Source of the DNA: Noviherbaspirillum cavernae
Lineage (GTDB): Bacteria > Pseudomonadota > Gammaproteobacteria > Burkholderiales > Burkholderiaceae_D
Direction: 5' to 3'
Length of the DNA stretch: 64,000 nucleotides
Assembly (NCBI RefSeq): GCF_003590875.1
Contig: NZ_QYUN01000002.1
Coordinates: 1,612,001 to 1,676,000 of the forward strand
Shown here in pieces: positions 1 through 12,970 of this stretch (position 1 is its first letter; each line of letters opens with the position of its first letter). The notes below the pieces were generated by a model, which had not been told where the DNA came from, made no database searches, and was given only the letters and a program-made list of their open reading frames with translations. The position numbers and the translations under genes were made by a program.

Positions 1-963
1 TCGCCTGTGCTGGCAAATGACAGTCTGTACGTTGCGGCTGCGGACGGTTCCGTGATGCGTGTCAGTCCGATCAACGGTCATCCCATGTGGCGCATCAACG
101 CAGGCATGCCATTGACCGCGGGAGTGGGAAGTGACGGCGCGACTGTCGCGGTTGCGGGCGAGAAGGGCGTGCTGTTGGCATTCGATGCGGATGGCAAGCC
201 GCGCTGGAAAGCGCAGGCCTCAAGCGAGATACTGTCCGCTCCGGCAGTAGGGCAGGGGCTTGTGGTTGTTCGCAGCTTGGACAATCGCATTGCTGCCTAT
301 GATGCCGAATCGGGGGTACGTCGGTGGGTTGCGCAACGCACGGTGCCACCGCTGACCTTGCGCACTGCGCCTGGAATCGTCATCGCGAACTCCACCGCAT
401 TTGTCGCGTTGCCAGGTGGCCGGCTTCTTGCCCTTGCCTTGTCGAATGGCGGCGCACGGTGGGAAGTGGCGGTCGGCGATCCGCGTGGAACGACTGAGCT
501 GGAGCGTATTGCGGATATATCCGGTGCGCCGGTCGTCGCCGGACGCGATATTTGCGCCGTGGCATACCAAGGGCGGGTCGCGTGCTTCGATGTCGCTACG
601 GGGCAGCCACGCTGGGCCAAGGAGTTATCCAGCGATGTCGGCCTGGGAATGGATGAGCGCTTCGTATTTGCCGCCGATGAGCGCGGTGCGGTGAGCGCGT
701 TTTCGCGTGAAAGCGGCGCAGGCGTATGGCGAAACAACAAATTAGCCAATCGCGGTTTGTCGACTCCTGTCTCGTTTGGCCGCGCGATTGCGGTCGGCGA
801 TGCGCAGGGTTATGTACATTTCCTTTCACGCGAAGATGGGGCATTGCTCGCGCGTTCTGCGACGGATGGCAGTGCCATCATTGCAGCCTCGCCTCTGGTT
901 GCCGGCTCGAACGTGATTTTTCAAACCAAAGCAGGAGCTGTGGTCGCGTTAGCGTCCGAGTAA
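1..963 (+). CDS. bamB: Outer membrane assembly lipoprotein BamB, 3' part
   Basis: BamB is the beta-propeller lipoprotein of the BAM complex, which inserts beta-barrel proteins into the outer membrane; it acts on the periplasmic face. The frame is open from base 1, so the signal peptide, lipobox and first blades lie outside the window and about 320 residues remain. The visible part is a series of PQQ/WD-like blade repeats, each with an aromatic-Gly turn (for example [40 protein letters not shown]). The protein ends VVALASE, as expected for a complete C-terminus. It lies 7 bases upstream of der, the usual bamB-der pair, and the two are probably co-transcribed. The internal GTG at base 7 is not a start. 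Confidence 0.9.
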   Translation, partial: SPVLANDSLYVAAADGSVMRVSPINGHPMWRINAGMPLTAGVGSDGATVAVAGEKGVLLAFDADGKPRWKAQASSEILSAPAVGQGLVVVRSLDNRIAAYDAESGVRRWVAQRTVPPLTLRTAPGIVIANSTAFVALPGGRLLALALSNGGARWEVAVGDPRGTTELERIADISGAPVVAGRDICAVAYQGRVACFDVATGQPRWAKELSSDVGLGMDERFVFAADERGAVSAFSRESGAGVWRNNKLANRGLSTPVSFGRAIAVGDAQGYVHFLSREDGALLARSATDGSAIIAASPLVAGSNVIFQTKAGAVVALASE

Positions 964-970
964 GAATTTG

Positions 971-2314
971 ATGAAGCCGGTTATTGCATTAGTAGGCCGA
1001 CCGAATGTCGGTAAATCCACGTTATTCAACCGGCTTACCCGGTCGCGCGATGCACTTGTCGCCGACCTACCAGGATTGACTCGCGATCGGCATTACGGCG
1101 AAGGTCGTGTCGGCGAGCGGCCATTCCTCGTCATCGATACCGGTGGTTTCGAACCGGTTGCCAAAGACGGGATCATGCATGAGATGGCCAAGCAGACGAA
1201 ACAGGCTGTGGCGGAAGCGGATGTGGTTATTTTCATCGTCGATGGCCGTCAGGGGCTGACTCCGCATGACAAGACGATCACCGATTTTCTTCGCAAATCC
1301 GGTCGTTCCGTCATGCTCGTGGTTAACAAGGCCGAGGGCATGAAATACACTTCGGTCGCATCAGACTTTTACGAGTTGGGCCTGGGCGATCCCTATGTCA
1401 TTTCTGCCGCCCACGGAGATGGCGTGGCGGATTTGGTGGAAGAGTCTTTGAACCTCGCATTCGCCCAACGACCGGTCGACGATGAAATCGAAGAGTCCAG
1501 CAGCAAAGGCATCAAAATCGCCATCGTTGGTCGCCCCAATGTCGGCAAGTCCACACTGGTAAACGCGCTTCTTGGCGAAGATCGCGTTATCGCATTCGAC
1601 ATGCCCGGTACTACCCGCGATGCCATCGAGATTCCTTTCGAGCGAGATGAAAAACAATACACATTGATTGACACTGCAGGCATACGCAGGCGCGGCAAGG
1701 TATTTGAGGCGATCGAGAAGTTTTCCGTAGTCAAGACCTTGCAGTCGATTTCCGAAGCCAACGTTGTGCTGTTATTGCTTGATGCTCAGCAAGATATCTC
1801 TGAACAGGATGCCCATATTGCCGGCTTCGTACTTGAATCTGGTCGTGCACTGGTTGTCGGAATAAATAAATGGGATGGCTTGACCGCTGACCGCAGGGAT
1901 GAAATCAAGATTGATATTGAACGCAAGCTGAATTTCCTGTTTTTTGCGAAATTCCATTTCATTTCGGCATTAAAGGTGACAGGGATCGGTCCACTGATGA
2001 AGTCAATTGACGCTGCCTATGCGGCGGCAATGGCAAAGCTTTCGACTCCAAAACTGACCCGTGCACTGATTGAAGCAATCGAACATCAACAGCCGCGGCG
2101 CAAAGGCTCGATTCGTCCCAAAATGCGCTACGCACATCAAGGCGGGCAAAATCCACCGATCGTCGTTATTCACGGTAATGCACTTGAGGCGATTGATGCC
2201 AATTACAGGCGCTATCTTGAAAAGCACTTTCGCGAAACTTTTTCTTTGGTCGGCACTCCATTACGTATTGAGCTGCGTTCAAGCAAGAATCCATTTGTCA
2301 AAGGCGAAAAATAG
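971..2314 (+). CDS. der: Ribosome assembly GTPase Der (EngA)
   Basis: Der is an essential double-GTPase that acts in maturation of the 50S ribosomal subunit. Two tandem G domains are visible. The first P-loop, GRPNVGKST, is at residues 9-17. The second identical P-loop is near residue 187. Each has its own downstream DxPG/DTAG switch region and an NK-x-D type motif (VNKAEG, INKWDG). A basic KH-like domain follows, ending KNPFVKGEK. The 447-aa length is normal. A TTG directly precedes the ATG at 971; the ATG is preferred because it gives the usual [12 protein letters not shown] start. It follows bamB by 7 bases and precedes hfq. Confidence 0.97.
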   Translation: MKPVIALVGRPNVGKSTLFNRLTRSRDALVADLPGLTRDRHYGEGRVGERPFLVIDTGGFEPVAKDGIMHEMAKQTKQAVAEADVVIFIVDGRQGLTPHDKTITDFLRKSGRSVMLVVNKAEGMKYTSVASDFYELGLGDPYVISAAHGDGVADLVEESLNLAFAQRPVDDEIEESSSKGIKIAIVGRPNVGKSTLVNALLGEDRVIAFDMPGTTRDAIEIPFERDEKQYTLIDTAGIRRRGKVFEAIEKFSVVKTLQSISEANVVLLLLDAQQDISEQDAHIAGFVLESGRALVVGINKWDGLTADRRDEIKIDIERKLNFLFFAKFHFISALKVTGIGPLMKSIDAAYAAAMAKLSTPKLTRALIEAIEHQQPRRKGSIRPKMRYAHQGGQNPPIVVIHGNALEAIDANYRRYLEKHFRETFSLVGTPLRIELRSSKNPFVKGEK

Positions 2315-2372
2315 CCATTGCCTTGGCATTAAATGCAAAAATCGATTACAGTCGTAATTCACCATACTATTG

Positions 2373-2397
2373 GGCACTTGAAATTCACTCAAGTGCC
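2373..2397 (+). promoter_or_regulatory. Hairpin in the hfq leader
   Basis: A perfect inverted repeat, GGCACTTGA, 7-nt loop, TCAAGTGCC, lies 37 bases upstream of the hfq start. It has no T-run after it, so it is a poor intrinsic terminator for der and more likely an element of the hfq 5' leader or a weak attenuator. A TACTAT hexamer at about 2364 could be a -10, but no convincing -35 accompanies it. Confidence 0.4.
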
Positions 2398-2433
2398 TCC
2401 ACCTCCTGATCACAACAACACAATGGAGCTGTC

Positions 2434-2670
2434 ATGAGCAACAAAGGGCAACTACTACAAGACCCCTTCCTCAATGCCTTACGTAAAGAGCACGTACCTG
2501 TTTCGATTTACCTCGTGAACGGGATCAAACTCCAGGGCCATATCGAATCGTTCGATCAATATGTCGTCTTGCTGCGTAACACGGTCACGCAAATGGTTTA
2601 CAAGCATGCTATTTCGACGGTTGTTCCCGCACGTGCGGTTAGCATCAGCACCGAGTCGGATACGGAATAA
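2434..2670 (+). CDS. hfq: RNA chaperone Hfq
   Basis: Hfq is the hexameric Sm-like ring that pairs small RNAs with mRNAs and affects RNA stability. At 78 aa it has the typical betaproteobacterial length. The Sm1 region ([20 protein letters not shown] through the [12 protein letters not shown] segment) and the Sm2 motif YKHAIS are both intact, followed by a short acidic C-terminal tail. A GGAG box lies 6 bases before the ATG. It sits between der and hflX, the conserved hfq-hflX-hflK-hflC order, and a hairpin stands in its leader. Confidence 0.98.
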   Translation: MSNKGQLLQDPFLNALRKEHVPVSIYLVNGIKLQGHIESFDQYVVLLRNTVTQMVYKHAISTVVPARAVSISTESDTE

Positions 2671-2697
2671 CGAATCGTTGAACCAATCACTCATCCT

Positions 2698-3828
2698 ATG
2701 CGCGCTGCTTTAGTCGGCGTTGATTTCGGCGAAGGCGACTTTACTGCAAGTCTGGAGGAGCTTTCTCTGCTGGCCAAATCGGCTGGGGCCGAACCAGTCA
2801 TCACCATCATTGGCAAGCGTGGCAGTCCGGACGCAGCATTATTCGTTGGATCCGGAAAAGCTGACGAGATTGCGCAAGTCGCAGAAGACAAGCAACTCGA
2901 TCTCGCGATTTTCAATCATGCATTGTCGCCGGCCCAGCAGCGTAACCTGGAGCGCCACCTCAAGGTGCGCGTCATTGATCGCACCAGTCTGATTCTCGAT
3001 ATCTTTGCGCAAAGAGCGCAAAGTCATGAGGGCAAGGTGCAGGTTGAACTGGCACAGTTGCAGCATCTGGCAACGCGTTTGATCAGAGGCTGGACGCACC
3101 TGGAGCGGCAAAAGGGCGGTATTGGCTTGCGCGGCCCGGGTGAAACCCAGCTCGAAACGGATCGACGCTTGCTGGGCGATCGGGTAAAGGCCTTGCGTGC
3201 ACGGCTCGACAGATTGCAGCGTCAGCGCGAAACACAAAGACGGGCGCGCAGTCGCAACCAGACTTTTTCTGTATCTCTGGTCGGATATACAAACGCTGGC
3301 AAGTCCACCCTTTTCAATGCGCTTACCAAGGCACGCGCTTACGCAGCGGATCAACTGTTTGCGACACTCGATACCACTTCTCGTCGAATTTATCTCGGCG
3401 AGGCGGGCAATGTCGTGATTTCCGATACAGTTGGCTTTATCCGTGAATTGCCGCACCAACTGGTTGCCGCGTTCCGCGCCACGCTGGAAGAAACGATTCA
3501 CGCAGACTTGCTATTGCATGTGGTCGATGCAGCAAGCCCGGTCCGAATGGAGCAGATCGATCAGGTAAATATGGTCTTGAAGGAGATCGGTGCAGACCAC
3601 ATTCCGCAGGTTCTGGTTTGGAACAAGATCGATATGGCAGGGCTCGAGCCGGCTTTGGAGCATGATGAATATGATAAAATCCGCCGTGTTTTCATCAGCG
3701 CGCAAACTGGGGACGGCATGGATTTGCTACGTCAAGCCATAGCCGAATTTGCGAAAATGAATGCTGTGGAGCGTCTTGATTGTCTGCCGGTTCGGGAGTC
3801 TCACGATGCACGAATCAATAATAACTAG
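2698..3828 (+). CDS. hflX: Ribosome-splitting GTPase HflX
   Basis: HflX is a GTPase of the Obg-HflX superfamily that binds the 50S subunit and splits stalled or stress-inactivated ribosomes. The N-terminal HflX domain covers about residues 1-185 and includes the GIGLRGPGETQLETDRR glycine-rich segment and a basic coiled stretch. The G domain follows, with P-loop GYTNAGKST at 196-204, DTVG at 243-246 and an NKID motif near 302. The 376-aa length is slightly short but normal for the group. It starts 27 bases after hfq and is followed 36 bases later by hflK, so the genes are probably one transcription unit. Confidence 0.96.
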   Translation: MRAALVGVDFGEGDFTASLEELSLLAKSAGAEPVITIIGKRGSPDAALFVGSGKADEIAQVAEDKQLDLAIFNHALSPAQQRNLERHLKVRVIDRTSLILDIFAQRAQSHEGKVQVELAQLQHLATRLIRGWTHLERQKGGIGLRGPGETQLETDRRLLGDRVKALRARLDRLQRQRETQRRARSRNQTFSVSLVGYTNAGKSTLFNALTKARAYAADQLFATLDTTSRRIYLGEAGNVVISDTVGFIRELPHQLVAAFRATLEETIHADLLLHVVDAASPVRMEQIDQVNMVLKEIGADHIPQVLVWNKIDMAGLEPALEHDEYDKIRRVFISAQTGDGMDLLRQAIAEFAKMNAVERLDCLPVRESHDARINNN

Positions 3829-3864
3829 CATTGCAACCCTCTAAATAAACCGGATAGCGACAGA

Positions 3865-5160
3865 ATGCTCGTTCCTCTATTCAAAAAGATAGGTCTGAAG
3901 TTTTCATTGAACGATCCTCGCTGGGGGCGCGGCTCAGATGATAACAATGACCAGCAACAAAATCAGGATGGGAAAAAACCAGGTGACGGGCCTCCGGACT
4001 TGGACCAGTTATGGCGTGATTTCAACCAACGCCTGAATCGCCTGTTTGGAAACAAGAATGGCGGGCGTGGTAACGGTGGCGGCGGATTTACCCCCGACAT
4101 GCGGGGAGCCAGTGTCGGAGTCGGCCTGATCGGCGCAATCATTGTCTTCTTGTGGATGGTGAGTGGGTTCTTCATTGTCCAGGAGGGGCAGACTGCTGTT
4201 GTTCTGACTTTCGGAAAATACAGCCACTCGACGCCAGCGGGCTTCAATTGGCGCTGGCCTTACCCCATTCAGAGTCATGAGATCGTCAACATATCCCAGG
4301 TGCGTACCGTGGAAGTCGGTTACCGTTCCAGCGTCAAGAACAAACAGGCACGAGAATCTCTGATGCTGACCGATGATGAAAACATCATTGATATCCAGTT
4401 TGCCGTGCAATACAAGCTGAAGAATGCCGCGGATTGGGTATTCAATAATCGCGACCAAGAGGAAATGGTTCGCCAAGTGGCCGAGACTTCCATTCGTGAA
4501 ATCGTCGGCAAGAGCAAGATGGACTTCGTTCTGTATGAAGGACGCGAGAAGGTGGCACTGGACGTCAACATGTTGATGCAGCAGATACTGGATCGCTATA
4601 ACTCGGGCGTTCAGATCACAAATGTCACTATGCAGGGGGTGCAACCGCCTGAGCAAGTGCAAGCGGCATTCGATGATGCAGTGAAGGCCGGTCAAGATCG
4701 TGAGCGGCAGAAAAACGAAGGACAGGCATACGCCAATGATGTGATCCCTCGGGCTCGAGGTGCTGCGTCGCGATTGATGCAGGAGTCGGAAGCCTATCGG
4801 GCCCGCGTGGTGGCAACCGCACAAGGTGATGCCTCCCGCTTCAAGCAAGTGCTTGTCGAGTATCAAAAAGCACCTGTTGTAACCCGTGATCGTATGTACT
4901 TGGAAACGATGCAACAAATTTTTGCCAACACGACGAAAGTCATGGTCGATTCCAAGAGCGCTGGCAATCTGCTCTATTTGCCTCTTGATAAATTGATTGC
5001 CCAGTCAGTCGCAAGCGATTCTGCTGCCAAAACCGGAGTGTCTCCGCAAGCAGGCGCAACATCTTCTCCCCAGGATCCTTTGCAGTCGTTGGAGCCGCAA
5101 AGGCAGAGAGATTCGCGCAGCCGCGATGGGCGTGACTCGCGTGATCGGGAGACACGATGA
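3865..5160 (+). CDS. hflK: FtsH protease modulator HflK
   Basis: HflK forms with HflC a membrane complex that surrounds FtsH and tempers its proteolysis. The N-terminus is a Gly/Asn/Gln-rich cytoplasmic segment of about 80 residues. One transmembrane helix follows at about 84-104, then an SPFH/band-7 domain starting at VQEGQTAVVLTFGKY, then an Ala/Gln/Glu-rich coiled coil. The C-terminal tail is low complexity and Arg/Asp/Ser-rich (RQRDSRSRDGRDSRDRETR). Its stop codon overlaps the hflC start, indicating translational coupling. Confidence 0.95.
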   Translation: MLVPLFKKIGLKFSLNDPRWGRGSDDNNDQQQNQDGKKPGDGPPDLDQLWRDFNQRLNRLFGNKNGGRGNGGGGFTPDMRGASVGVGLIGAIIVFLWMVSGFFIVQEGQTAVVLTFGKYSHSTPAGFNWRWPYPIQSHEIVNISQVRTVEVGYRSSVKNKQARESLMLTDDENIIDIQFAVQYKLKNAADWVFNNRDQEEMVRQVAETSIREIVGKSKMDFVLYEGREKVALDVNMLMQQILDRYNSGVQITNVTMQGVQPPEQVQAAFDDAVKAGQDRERQKNEGQAYANDVIPRARGAASRLMQESEAYRARVVATAQGDASRFKQVLVEYQKAPVVTRDRMYLETMQQIFANTTKVMVDSKSAGNLLYLPLDKLIAQSVASDSAAKTGVSPQAGATSSPQDPLQSLEPQRQRDSRSRDGRDSRDRETR

Positions 5161-6053
5161 TGAATCGCCTCATTTCACTGGCAATAATCGTTCTTATCGC
5201 CTTGTCGATTTTGCTTTCAACTTTATTTATTGTGGATCAGCGGCAATATGCAATCGTGTTTGCTCTCGGGGAAGTGAAGAAAGTCATTAGCGAACCCGGG
5301 CTACACTTCAAATTGCCGCCCCCATTTCAGAATGTGCTGTTTCTCGATAAACGGATCCTGACTCTGGATACGCCAGAGGCAGATCGTTTCATCACCGCCG
5401 AGAAAAAGAATATTCTGGTCGACGCATATGTAAAGTGGCGAATCGCCGACCCCAGATTGTATTTTGTCAGTTTTAGCGGCGATGAGCGTCGGGCAAATGA
5501 TCGAATGAACCAAATCATCAAGGCGGCGCTGAACGAGGAAATCACAAAGAGGACTGTACGTGAGGTGATTTCGGGCGAGCGCGGCAAGGTGATGGATTCA
5601 CTCCGGAAAAAGGTTGTTGATGAAGCCAAGCAGATTGGCGTCGAAATTATCGATGTGCGCTTGAAGCGCGTGGATTATGTCGAGCAAATCAATAACTCAG
5701 TGTACGACCGAATGAAGGCCGAGCGTATGCGCGTAGCAAACGAATTGCGCTCGACCGGTGCCGCGGAATCTGAGAAAATCCGCGCAGATGCTGATAGGCA
5801 GCGTACTGTTATTTTGGCTGAGGCCTATCGTGATGCGGAAAATATTCGGGGTGATGGTGATGCCAAGGCATCTCAGATTTATGCGCAGGCATTTGGTCAA
5901 AACCCGGAGTTTTTCAAGTTCTATCGCAGTCTTGAAGCATATCGAGGCAGCTTCAAGAATCGCCATGACATGATGGTAGTTGACCCGAGCTCGGAGTTCT
6001 TCAAATACTTCAGGGGTGCTGGAACGGGCCCGGCGCTCAACTCCAAAAAGTGA
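5157..6053 (+). CDS. hflC: FtsH protease modulator HflC
   Basis: HflC is the partner of HflK in the SPFH-family complex controlling FtsH. One N-terminal transmembrane helix (about 4-24) is followed by the band-7 domain (VDQRQYAIVFALGEVKKV onward). A charged helix rich in Ala/Glu/Arg (AAESEKIRADADRQRTVILA) precedes a conserved end. The 298-aa length is normal. The start overlaps the hflK stop in an ATGATGA arrangement, so either of two adjacent ATGs may be used. A hairpin about 35 bases after the stop probably ends this operon. Confidence 0.95.
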   Translation: MMNRLISLAIIVLIALSILLSTLFIVDQRQYAIVFALGEVKKVISEPGLHFKLPPPFQNVLFLDKRILTLDTPEADRFITAEKKNILVDAYVKWRIADPRLYFVSFSGDERRANDRMNQIIKAALNEEITKRTVREVISGERGKVMDSLRKKVVDEAKQIGVEIIDVRLKRVDYVEQINNSVYDRMKAERMRVANELRSTGAAESEKIRADADRQRTVILAEAYRDAENIRGDGDAKASQIYAQAFGQNPEFFKFYRSLEAYRGSFKNRHDMMVVDPSSEFFKYFRGAGTGPALNSKK

Positions 6054-6088
6054 TTTGGCGCGTTGACGATATTGTCGAGTAATCGCAC

Positions 6089-6131
6089 ATGGACTGAACC
6101 TGTCGAGAAGGTCAGTCCATTTGTCTTTCTC
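6089..6131 (+). terminator. Probable terminator after hflC
   Basis: An inverted repeat, ATGGACTGA ... TCAGTCCAT (6089-6097 with 6112-6120), has a perfect 9-bp stem that extends two pairs with one bulge. It is followed by the T-rich stretch TTGTCTTTC. It lies 35 bases downstream of hflC and 150 bases before hisZ, a plausible place to end the hfq-hflX-hflK-hflC unit. Confidence 0.6.
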
Positions 6132-6268
6132 AAACAGCGGTGATTGAACTTCAACTGCACTGGTGATGAGGGTTCATATTCCGAGGTGAATGGGCGATCA
6201 TCGAGCCAGATGGGCTAGATTGCGTCTGATTTTTTCATATCTCTTGAAGTAATTCTTCTTTTGTTGTT

Positions 6269-8723
<2,455 letters not shown>

Positions 8724-8731
8724 GGGTAGAA

Positions 8732-9274
8732 GTGGAAATGCCCGTATCAGACGACAAGCACCTTTGGGTTTCCTGGGCGCAGTATCATCGCTCCATAGAG
8801 GAGCTTGTCAAACTCGTCCATGAATCGGGCTGGAAATTTAATCAGGTATTATGCCTTGCTCGCGGTGGCTTGAGGCCGGGCGACATTTTCTCGCGTATTT
8901 TCGATGTGCCGTTGGCCATCCTCTCTACGAATTCGTATCGTGCGGAAGCGGGGACGGTGCAAGGGGAGTTAGGCATTGCCAAGCACATTACGGTAACGAA
9001 AGGCACCGTGTCGGGAAAAGTGCTTCTGGTTGATGATTTGGCAGATTCCGGAGTGACGTTAAAGCGGGTGCAGGAGCATCTTCAATTTAATTTCCCCGGT
9101 GTAACTGAAGTGAAATCGGCAGTCATCTGGTGCAAGGCATGTTCGGTTCTGCGGCCGGATTACTATCTTGAATTCCTACCCACCAATCCCTGGATTCATC
9201 AGCCATTCGAAGAGTACGATAGCATGCGTCCGGCAGATGTCATTGCGCGCTTGAAGAGCGAACAGGAAGTCTAG
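8732..9274 (+). CDS. Phosphoribosyltransferase, xanthine/guanine type
   Basis: This is a 180-aa type I phosphoribosyltransferase. The PRPP-binding motif LLVDDLADSGVT is clear near residues 99-110, and a FNQVLCLARGGLRPGD segment resembles the PPi loop of the COG2236/Gpt-like group. It probably acts in purine salvage, which fits its place 8 bases behind purA, but the base it uses cannot be read from the sequence. The GTG at 8732 is chosen because AAGGG lies 5 bases before it; an in-frame ATG at 8738 is an alternative. A hairpin with a T-run about 100 bases downstream can end the message. Confidence 0.85.
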   Translation: MEMPVSDDKHLWVSWAQYHRSIEELVKLVHESGWKFNQVLCLARGGLRPGDIFSRIFDVPLAILSTNSYRAEAGTVQGELGIAKHITVTKGTVSGKVLLVDDLADSGVTLKRVQEHLQFNFPGVTEVKSAVIWCKACSVLRPDYYLEFLPTNPWIHQPFEEYDSMRPADVIARLKSEQEV

Positions 9275-9370
9275 CGCGCAGAACTTCATCCATGCCAGAA
9301 CCATCCAAATAAAAGAAGTTCGGGTTTGAATGAAACGATATGGGTTCCGGAAAAAGGTGCCGATAAAACG

Positions 9371-9400
9371 AAAAACCCGTTGGCGAACCAACGGGTTTTT
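9371..9400. terminator. Bidirectional intrinsic terminator
   Basis: The palindrome AAAAACCCGTTGG, CGAA loop, CCAACGGGTTTTT has a 13-bp stem with a T-run on either strand. It lies between the convergent phosphoribosyltransferase gene (plus) and tRNA-Leu (minus) and can serve both. Confidence 0.9.
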
Positions 9401-9407
9401 AGTGATT

Positions 9408-9494
9408 TGGTGCCCAGAAGAGGACTCGAACCTCCACAGTGTTGCCACCGCTAGGACCTGAACCTAGTGCGTCTACCAATTCCGCCATCTGGGC
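9408..9494 (-). tRNA. tRNA-Leu (anticodon CAG)
   Basis: An 87-nt class II tRNA on the minus strand, from GCCCAGA to TCTGGGC-ACCA with CCA encoded. The D-arm contains GGTAGACGC. The anticodon stem CTAGG/CCTAG encloses a TTCAGGT loop, giving anticodon CAG, which reads CUG. A variable arm is present, and the T-arm reads GAGGTTCGAGTCCTC. A strong sigma-70 promoter lies just upstream and a terminator just downstream, so the gene is a single-tRNA transcription unit. Confidence 0.97.
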
Positions 9495-9510
9495 GATGCG
9501 AAAGACATGC

Positions 9511-9538
9511 ATTATAGCTGAAATGATTTGGAAGTCAA
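9511..9538 (-). promoter_or_regulatory. Sigma-70 promoter of tRNA-Leu
   Basis: On the minus strand, TTGACT (9533-9538) and a consensus TATAAT (9511-9516) are separated by 16 bases. The expected start point is about 10 bases before the mature tRNA 5' end. Confidence 0.85.
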
Positions 9539-9642
9539 TCCATTCGGAAAGCAAATCGTCCACATTGTGAGTCGTTAGGTAAATGCTGTACTCCTCCGTT
9601 ACACTAGACCATGTGCCAATAATAATTAACTGAAGTACCCAT

Positions 9643-12078
9643 TTGAGCCAATATTCATACACCATCCCCAGCCGAGAGGAAATTCTCGGTATCTTACGTA
9701 CCGCGACGGGCCCGCAAGATGTGAATTCCCTCGCCGCGGCTCTCGATGTTAAATCCGCAGAACTGGACGGCCTGACGCGCCGCTTGAATGCGATGGAACG
9801 TGACGGTCAGATCAAGCCGAATCGAAACGGCCACTATCAACTCGCACATCAGCCGAACTTTATCGAGGGCCGTGTCAGTGGTCATCGCGAAGGTTACGGT
9901 TTCCTGATTCCGGACGATGCCAGCGAAGATATCTTCCTACCCGAAAAGGAGATGCAGAAGGTTCTGCACGGAGATAGCGTGCAAGTGCGCATCGTCGGCA
10001 CCGATCGACGCGGTCGTCCCGAGGGAACCATTGTCGAAGTGGTCGAGCGCGCAAATGCATATGTCATCGGACGCTTGCTGAATGAGAATGCTGTCTGGAT
10101 CGTGGCGCCGGAAGACAAGCGAATCGGTCAAGACATACTTTTGGCGGGTTCTCCTGGCAAAGCAAAAACCGGGCAGGTGGTCAGTGTCGAGTTGACTGAG
10201 CAGCCATCACGATTTACCCAGCCGGTCGGCAAGATCGTCGAGGTGCTCGGGGATATAGACGATCCGGGAATGGAAATCGAAATCGCAGTGCGCAAGTATG
10301 GCGTGCCGCATGAGTTTTCCGAAGCGGCAAAAAAGCTTGCCGCGAAGCTGCCAAACGAAGTGTACGAAGCGGATTTGGCCAGCCGGGTTGATTTGCGCGA
10401 CATTCCACTGGTGACGATCGATGGTGAAGATGCGCGGGATTTCGATGATGCGGTGTATTGCGAGCCGGTGAAGATCGGCCGCAGCAACGCATTCCGCCTG
10501 ATCGTTGCCATCGCAGATGTCAGTCATTACGTCAAACCGAACGACGCGCTGGACGTCGATGCAATTGAGCGCAGTACTTCGGTGTATTTCCCCAGACGCG
10601 TGATTCCGATGCTGCCGGAAAAGCTGTCGAATGGATTGTGTTCCTTGAATCCGGACGTCGACAGACTGACACTGGTGTGCGATGCGATCATCACCTCGAA
10701 AGGCGAAATCAAGGCGTACCAGTTCTATCCTGCGGTGATTCACTCGGCGGCGCGCCTCACCTACACGGAGGTGGCAGCGATTCTTGCCAATACCAAAGGC
10801 ACGGAAGCGGCAAAACGGCAAACACTGGTGCCGCATCTGTTGCACCTTTACGAAGTGTTCCAGGCATTGCTCAGGGCGCGACAAGCGCGTGGTGCGATCG
10901 ACTTCGAAACCACGGAAACCTATATCGTGTGCAATGCCGCAGGCAAGATTGAACAAATCCTGCCTCGAACGCGCAATGATGCGCACCGGTTGATTGAAGA
11001 ATGCATGCTGGCGGCGAATGTCTGTGCCGCCGATCTGCTGGAACGGAACAAGCAGCCCGGCGTGTTTCGCGTCCATGCGGGGCCGACCAAGGAAAAGCTG
11101 AATCAGGTCAGAACGTTTTTGAAGCAGGCCGGCTTGCATCTAGGCGGCGGCGACAGCCCTTCGGCGTCCGATTATGCTGAGCTGCTGCCGAAGATCAAGA
11201 CGCGCCCGGATGCCATATTGTTGCAGACAATGCTGCTGCGTTCGATGCAGCAGGCAGTCTATAGCCCAGAAAACATCGGGCATTTCGGCTTGGCGTATGA
11301 GGCCTATGCCCACTTCACCAGTCCGATTCGCCGCTATCCGGATTTGCTGACCCATCGCGCAATCAAGGCGATCCTGCAGGGAAAACGCTACGAGCCGAAG
11401 GGCATCGATACCGCTGTGCTGAATACGATGCTGTCGCCGGCGGCGCGCAAGATGCAGGCACAGGACAAGGCTGCAGGCAAGAAAAAGGCAGAGGGTGACA
11501 TCGCAATCTGGGAGGCGCTGGGTATTCACTGCTCCGCCAATGAGCGTCGTGCCGATGAAGCATCGCGCGACGTTGAGGCGTGGCTGAAGTGTTATTTCAT
11601 TCGCGACAAACTTGGCGAAGAGTTTACGGGAACGATTGCCGGCGTTGCGCCGTTCGGTATTTTCGTGCAGTTGGACTCGCTCTTTATCGAGGGGTTGGTG
11701 CATGTCACCGAGCTGGGGGCCGACTATTTTCAGTACGATGAAATGAGGCATGAGCTGCGCGGAGAGCGCACGGGTATTCGCTATCAGTTGACGGATCGCG
11801 TCACTGTTCAGGTAAGCCGCGTCGATCTGGATGCACGCAAGATCGATTTGCGTCTGGTGAGCGAACCGGGCATCCGCACCGTCTTGAAGAACGAAGCAAG
11901 GCGAGCCGAAGTCGAGCAGACGCGAGAGAAGAAGGGCGACCAGAAGGCGGTGCGCACCAGAGAAGCCGCGGTAAAGAACGGAAAGCCGAAGCGTGCGAAA
12001 TCGGCGACCAGCGGGACTAAAAAAGCGCGTTCGGTCAAAACGAGCACCAAAACCGGCAAGAAAAAGCGTCAACAATGA
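9643..12078 (+). CDS. rnr: Exoribonuclease R
   Basis: RNase R is the processive 3'-5' hydrolytic exonuclease that degrades structured RNA and takes part in RNA quality control. An N-terminal winged-helix region (about 1-75) is followed by cold-shock domains. The RNB catalytic domain starts near 250, with the acidic cluster [14 protein letters not shown] around 262-275. An S1 domain is near 645-725 and a Lys/Arg-rich tail forms the last 70 residues. Length is 811 aa. The start is a TTG: a stop codon lies four codons upstream, no ATG precedes residue 48, and the resulting N-terminus [15 protein letters not shown] suits the family. The stop overlaps the rlmB start. Confidence 0.96.
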   Translation: MSQYSYTIPSREEILGILRTATGPQDVNSLAAALDVKSAELDGLTRRLNAMERDGQIKPNRNGHYQLAHQPNFIEGRVSGHREGYGFLIPDDASEDIFLPEKEMQKVLHGDSVQVRIVGTDRRGRPEGTIVEVVERANAYVIGRLLNENAVWIVAPEDKRIGQDILLAGSPGKAKTGQVVSVELTEQPSRFTQPVGKIVEVLGDIDDPGMEIEIAVRKYGVPHEFSEAAKKLAAKLPNEVYEADLASRVDLRDIPLVTIDGEDARDFDDAVYCEPVKIGRSNAFRLIVAIADVSHYVKPNDALDVDAIERSTSVYFPRRVIPMLPEKLSNGLCSLNPDVDRLTLVCDAIITSKGEIKAYQFYPAVIHSAARLTYTEVAAILANTKGTEAAKRQTLVPHLLHLYEVFQALLRARQARGAIDFETTETYIVCNAAGKIEQILPRTRNDAHRLIEECMLAANVCAADLLERNKQPGVFRVHAGPTKEKLNQVRTFLKQAGLHLGGGDSPSASDYAELLPKIKTRPDAILLQTMLLRSMQQAVYSPENIGHFGLAYEAYAHFTSPIRRYPDLLTHRAIKAILQGKRYEPKGIDTAVLNTMLSPAARKMQAQDKAAGKKKAEGDIAIWEALGIHCSANERRADEASRDVEAWLKCYFIRDKLGEEFTGTIAGVAPFGIFVQLDSLFIEGLVHVTELGADYFQYDEMRHELRGERTGIRYQLTDRVTVQVSRVDLDARKIDLRLVSEPGIRTVLKNEARRAEVEQTREKKGDQKAVRTREAAVKNGKPKRAKSATSGTKKARSVKTSTKTGKKKRQQ

Positions 12079-12815
12079 AAAGTAAAATGATTTTCGGCTT
12101 TCACGCTGTGACTGCACGCCTGCGTCATGAAGCATCTTCGGTGGAAGAGATCTATATCGACGCCAGCCGTCACGACCGTCGCATGCAGGAACTGTTACGC
12201 GCTGCTGAAGCTGCGAAGGTGCGCATCATCCACGCGGATGATCAGCGTCTCGACAGAATGGTGGGAACGCGACGGCATCAAGGCGTGGTTGCGAAAGCAG
12301 GTGAATTGTCGTTGGCGCGTAACCTCGACGAATTGCTGGATGCTATTGAAGGCCCGCCACTGTTGTTGATACTGGATGGGGTAACCGATCCGCATAATCT
12401 CGGCGCTTGTTTGCGCGTCGCTGACGGCGCTGGTGCGCATGCAGTGATCGCGCCCAAGGATCGTGCCGTAGGGCTGAATGCCACCGCTGCCAAAGTGGCA
12501 AGCGGTGCGGCCGACACGGTTCCTTACATTACGGTCACCAATCTCGCCCGCACGCTGCGCGAACTCAAGGAACGCGATATCTGGCTCTTCGGTACGACCG
12601 ACGATGCGGAAAAAACCATCTATGACGTGGATTTTTCAGGTCCTGCTGCACTCGTCATGGGTTCCGAAGGAGAGGGCATGCGCCGTCTTACACGGGAGAA
12701 TTGCGATGTGCTGGCCAGCATTCCGATGTCCGGTGCGGTCGAAAGCCTCAATGTGTCTGTTGCGTCCGGTGTTTGTCTTTATGAGGCGCGCCGCCAGAGG
12801 ATGTCTGTGCGCTGA
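12075..12815 (+). CDS. rlmB: 23S rRNA (guanosine-2'-O-)-methyltransferase RlmB
   Basis: RlmB is the SPOUT-class (TrmH/SpoU) enzyme that methylates the 2'-OH of G2251 in 23S rRNA. A small N-terminal substrate-binding domain ([12 protein letters not shown]) is followed by the knotted domain with motif 1 [19 protein letters not shown], motif 2 [13 protein letters not shown] and motif 3 [15 protein letters not shown]. The 246-aa length is normal. The ATG overlaps the rnr TGA, giving the classic rnr-rlmB translationally coupled pair. Confidence 0.96.
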   Translation: MKSKMIFGFHAVTARLRHEASSVEEIYIDASRHDRRMQELLRAAEAAKVRIIHADDQRLDRMVGTRRHQGVVAKAGELSLARNLDELLDAIEGPPLLLILDGVTDPHNLGACLRVADGAGAHAVIAPKDRAVGLNATAAKVASGAADTVPYITVTNLARTLRELKERDIWLFGTTDDAEKTIYDVDFSGPAALVMGSEGEGMRRLTRENCDVLASIPMSGAVESLNVSVASGVCLYEARRQRMSVR

Positions 12816-12970
12816 GAAATGCAGCGTACGGCGCAAGCGCCTGCGAATTTCCGCTTTCGCCTGCGTGGCCATGCACGCAATGCCGTTGCGTTTGTTCCCT
12901 GATGCCGCAATCAGCAAGGCTTTGCGCTACGCGTTAACATTACATTCTCGAGTAACAAAATCAATTTTCT

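Noticed and set aside
10207-11139. Long minus-strand open frame within rnr
   Set aside because: It is a shadow of the RNase R gene, whose plus-strand reading has all family motifs; several other long antisense frames in the flagellar genes were rejected for the same reason.
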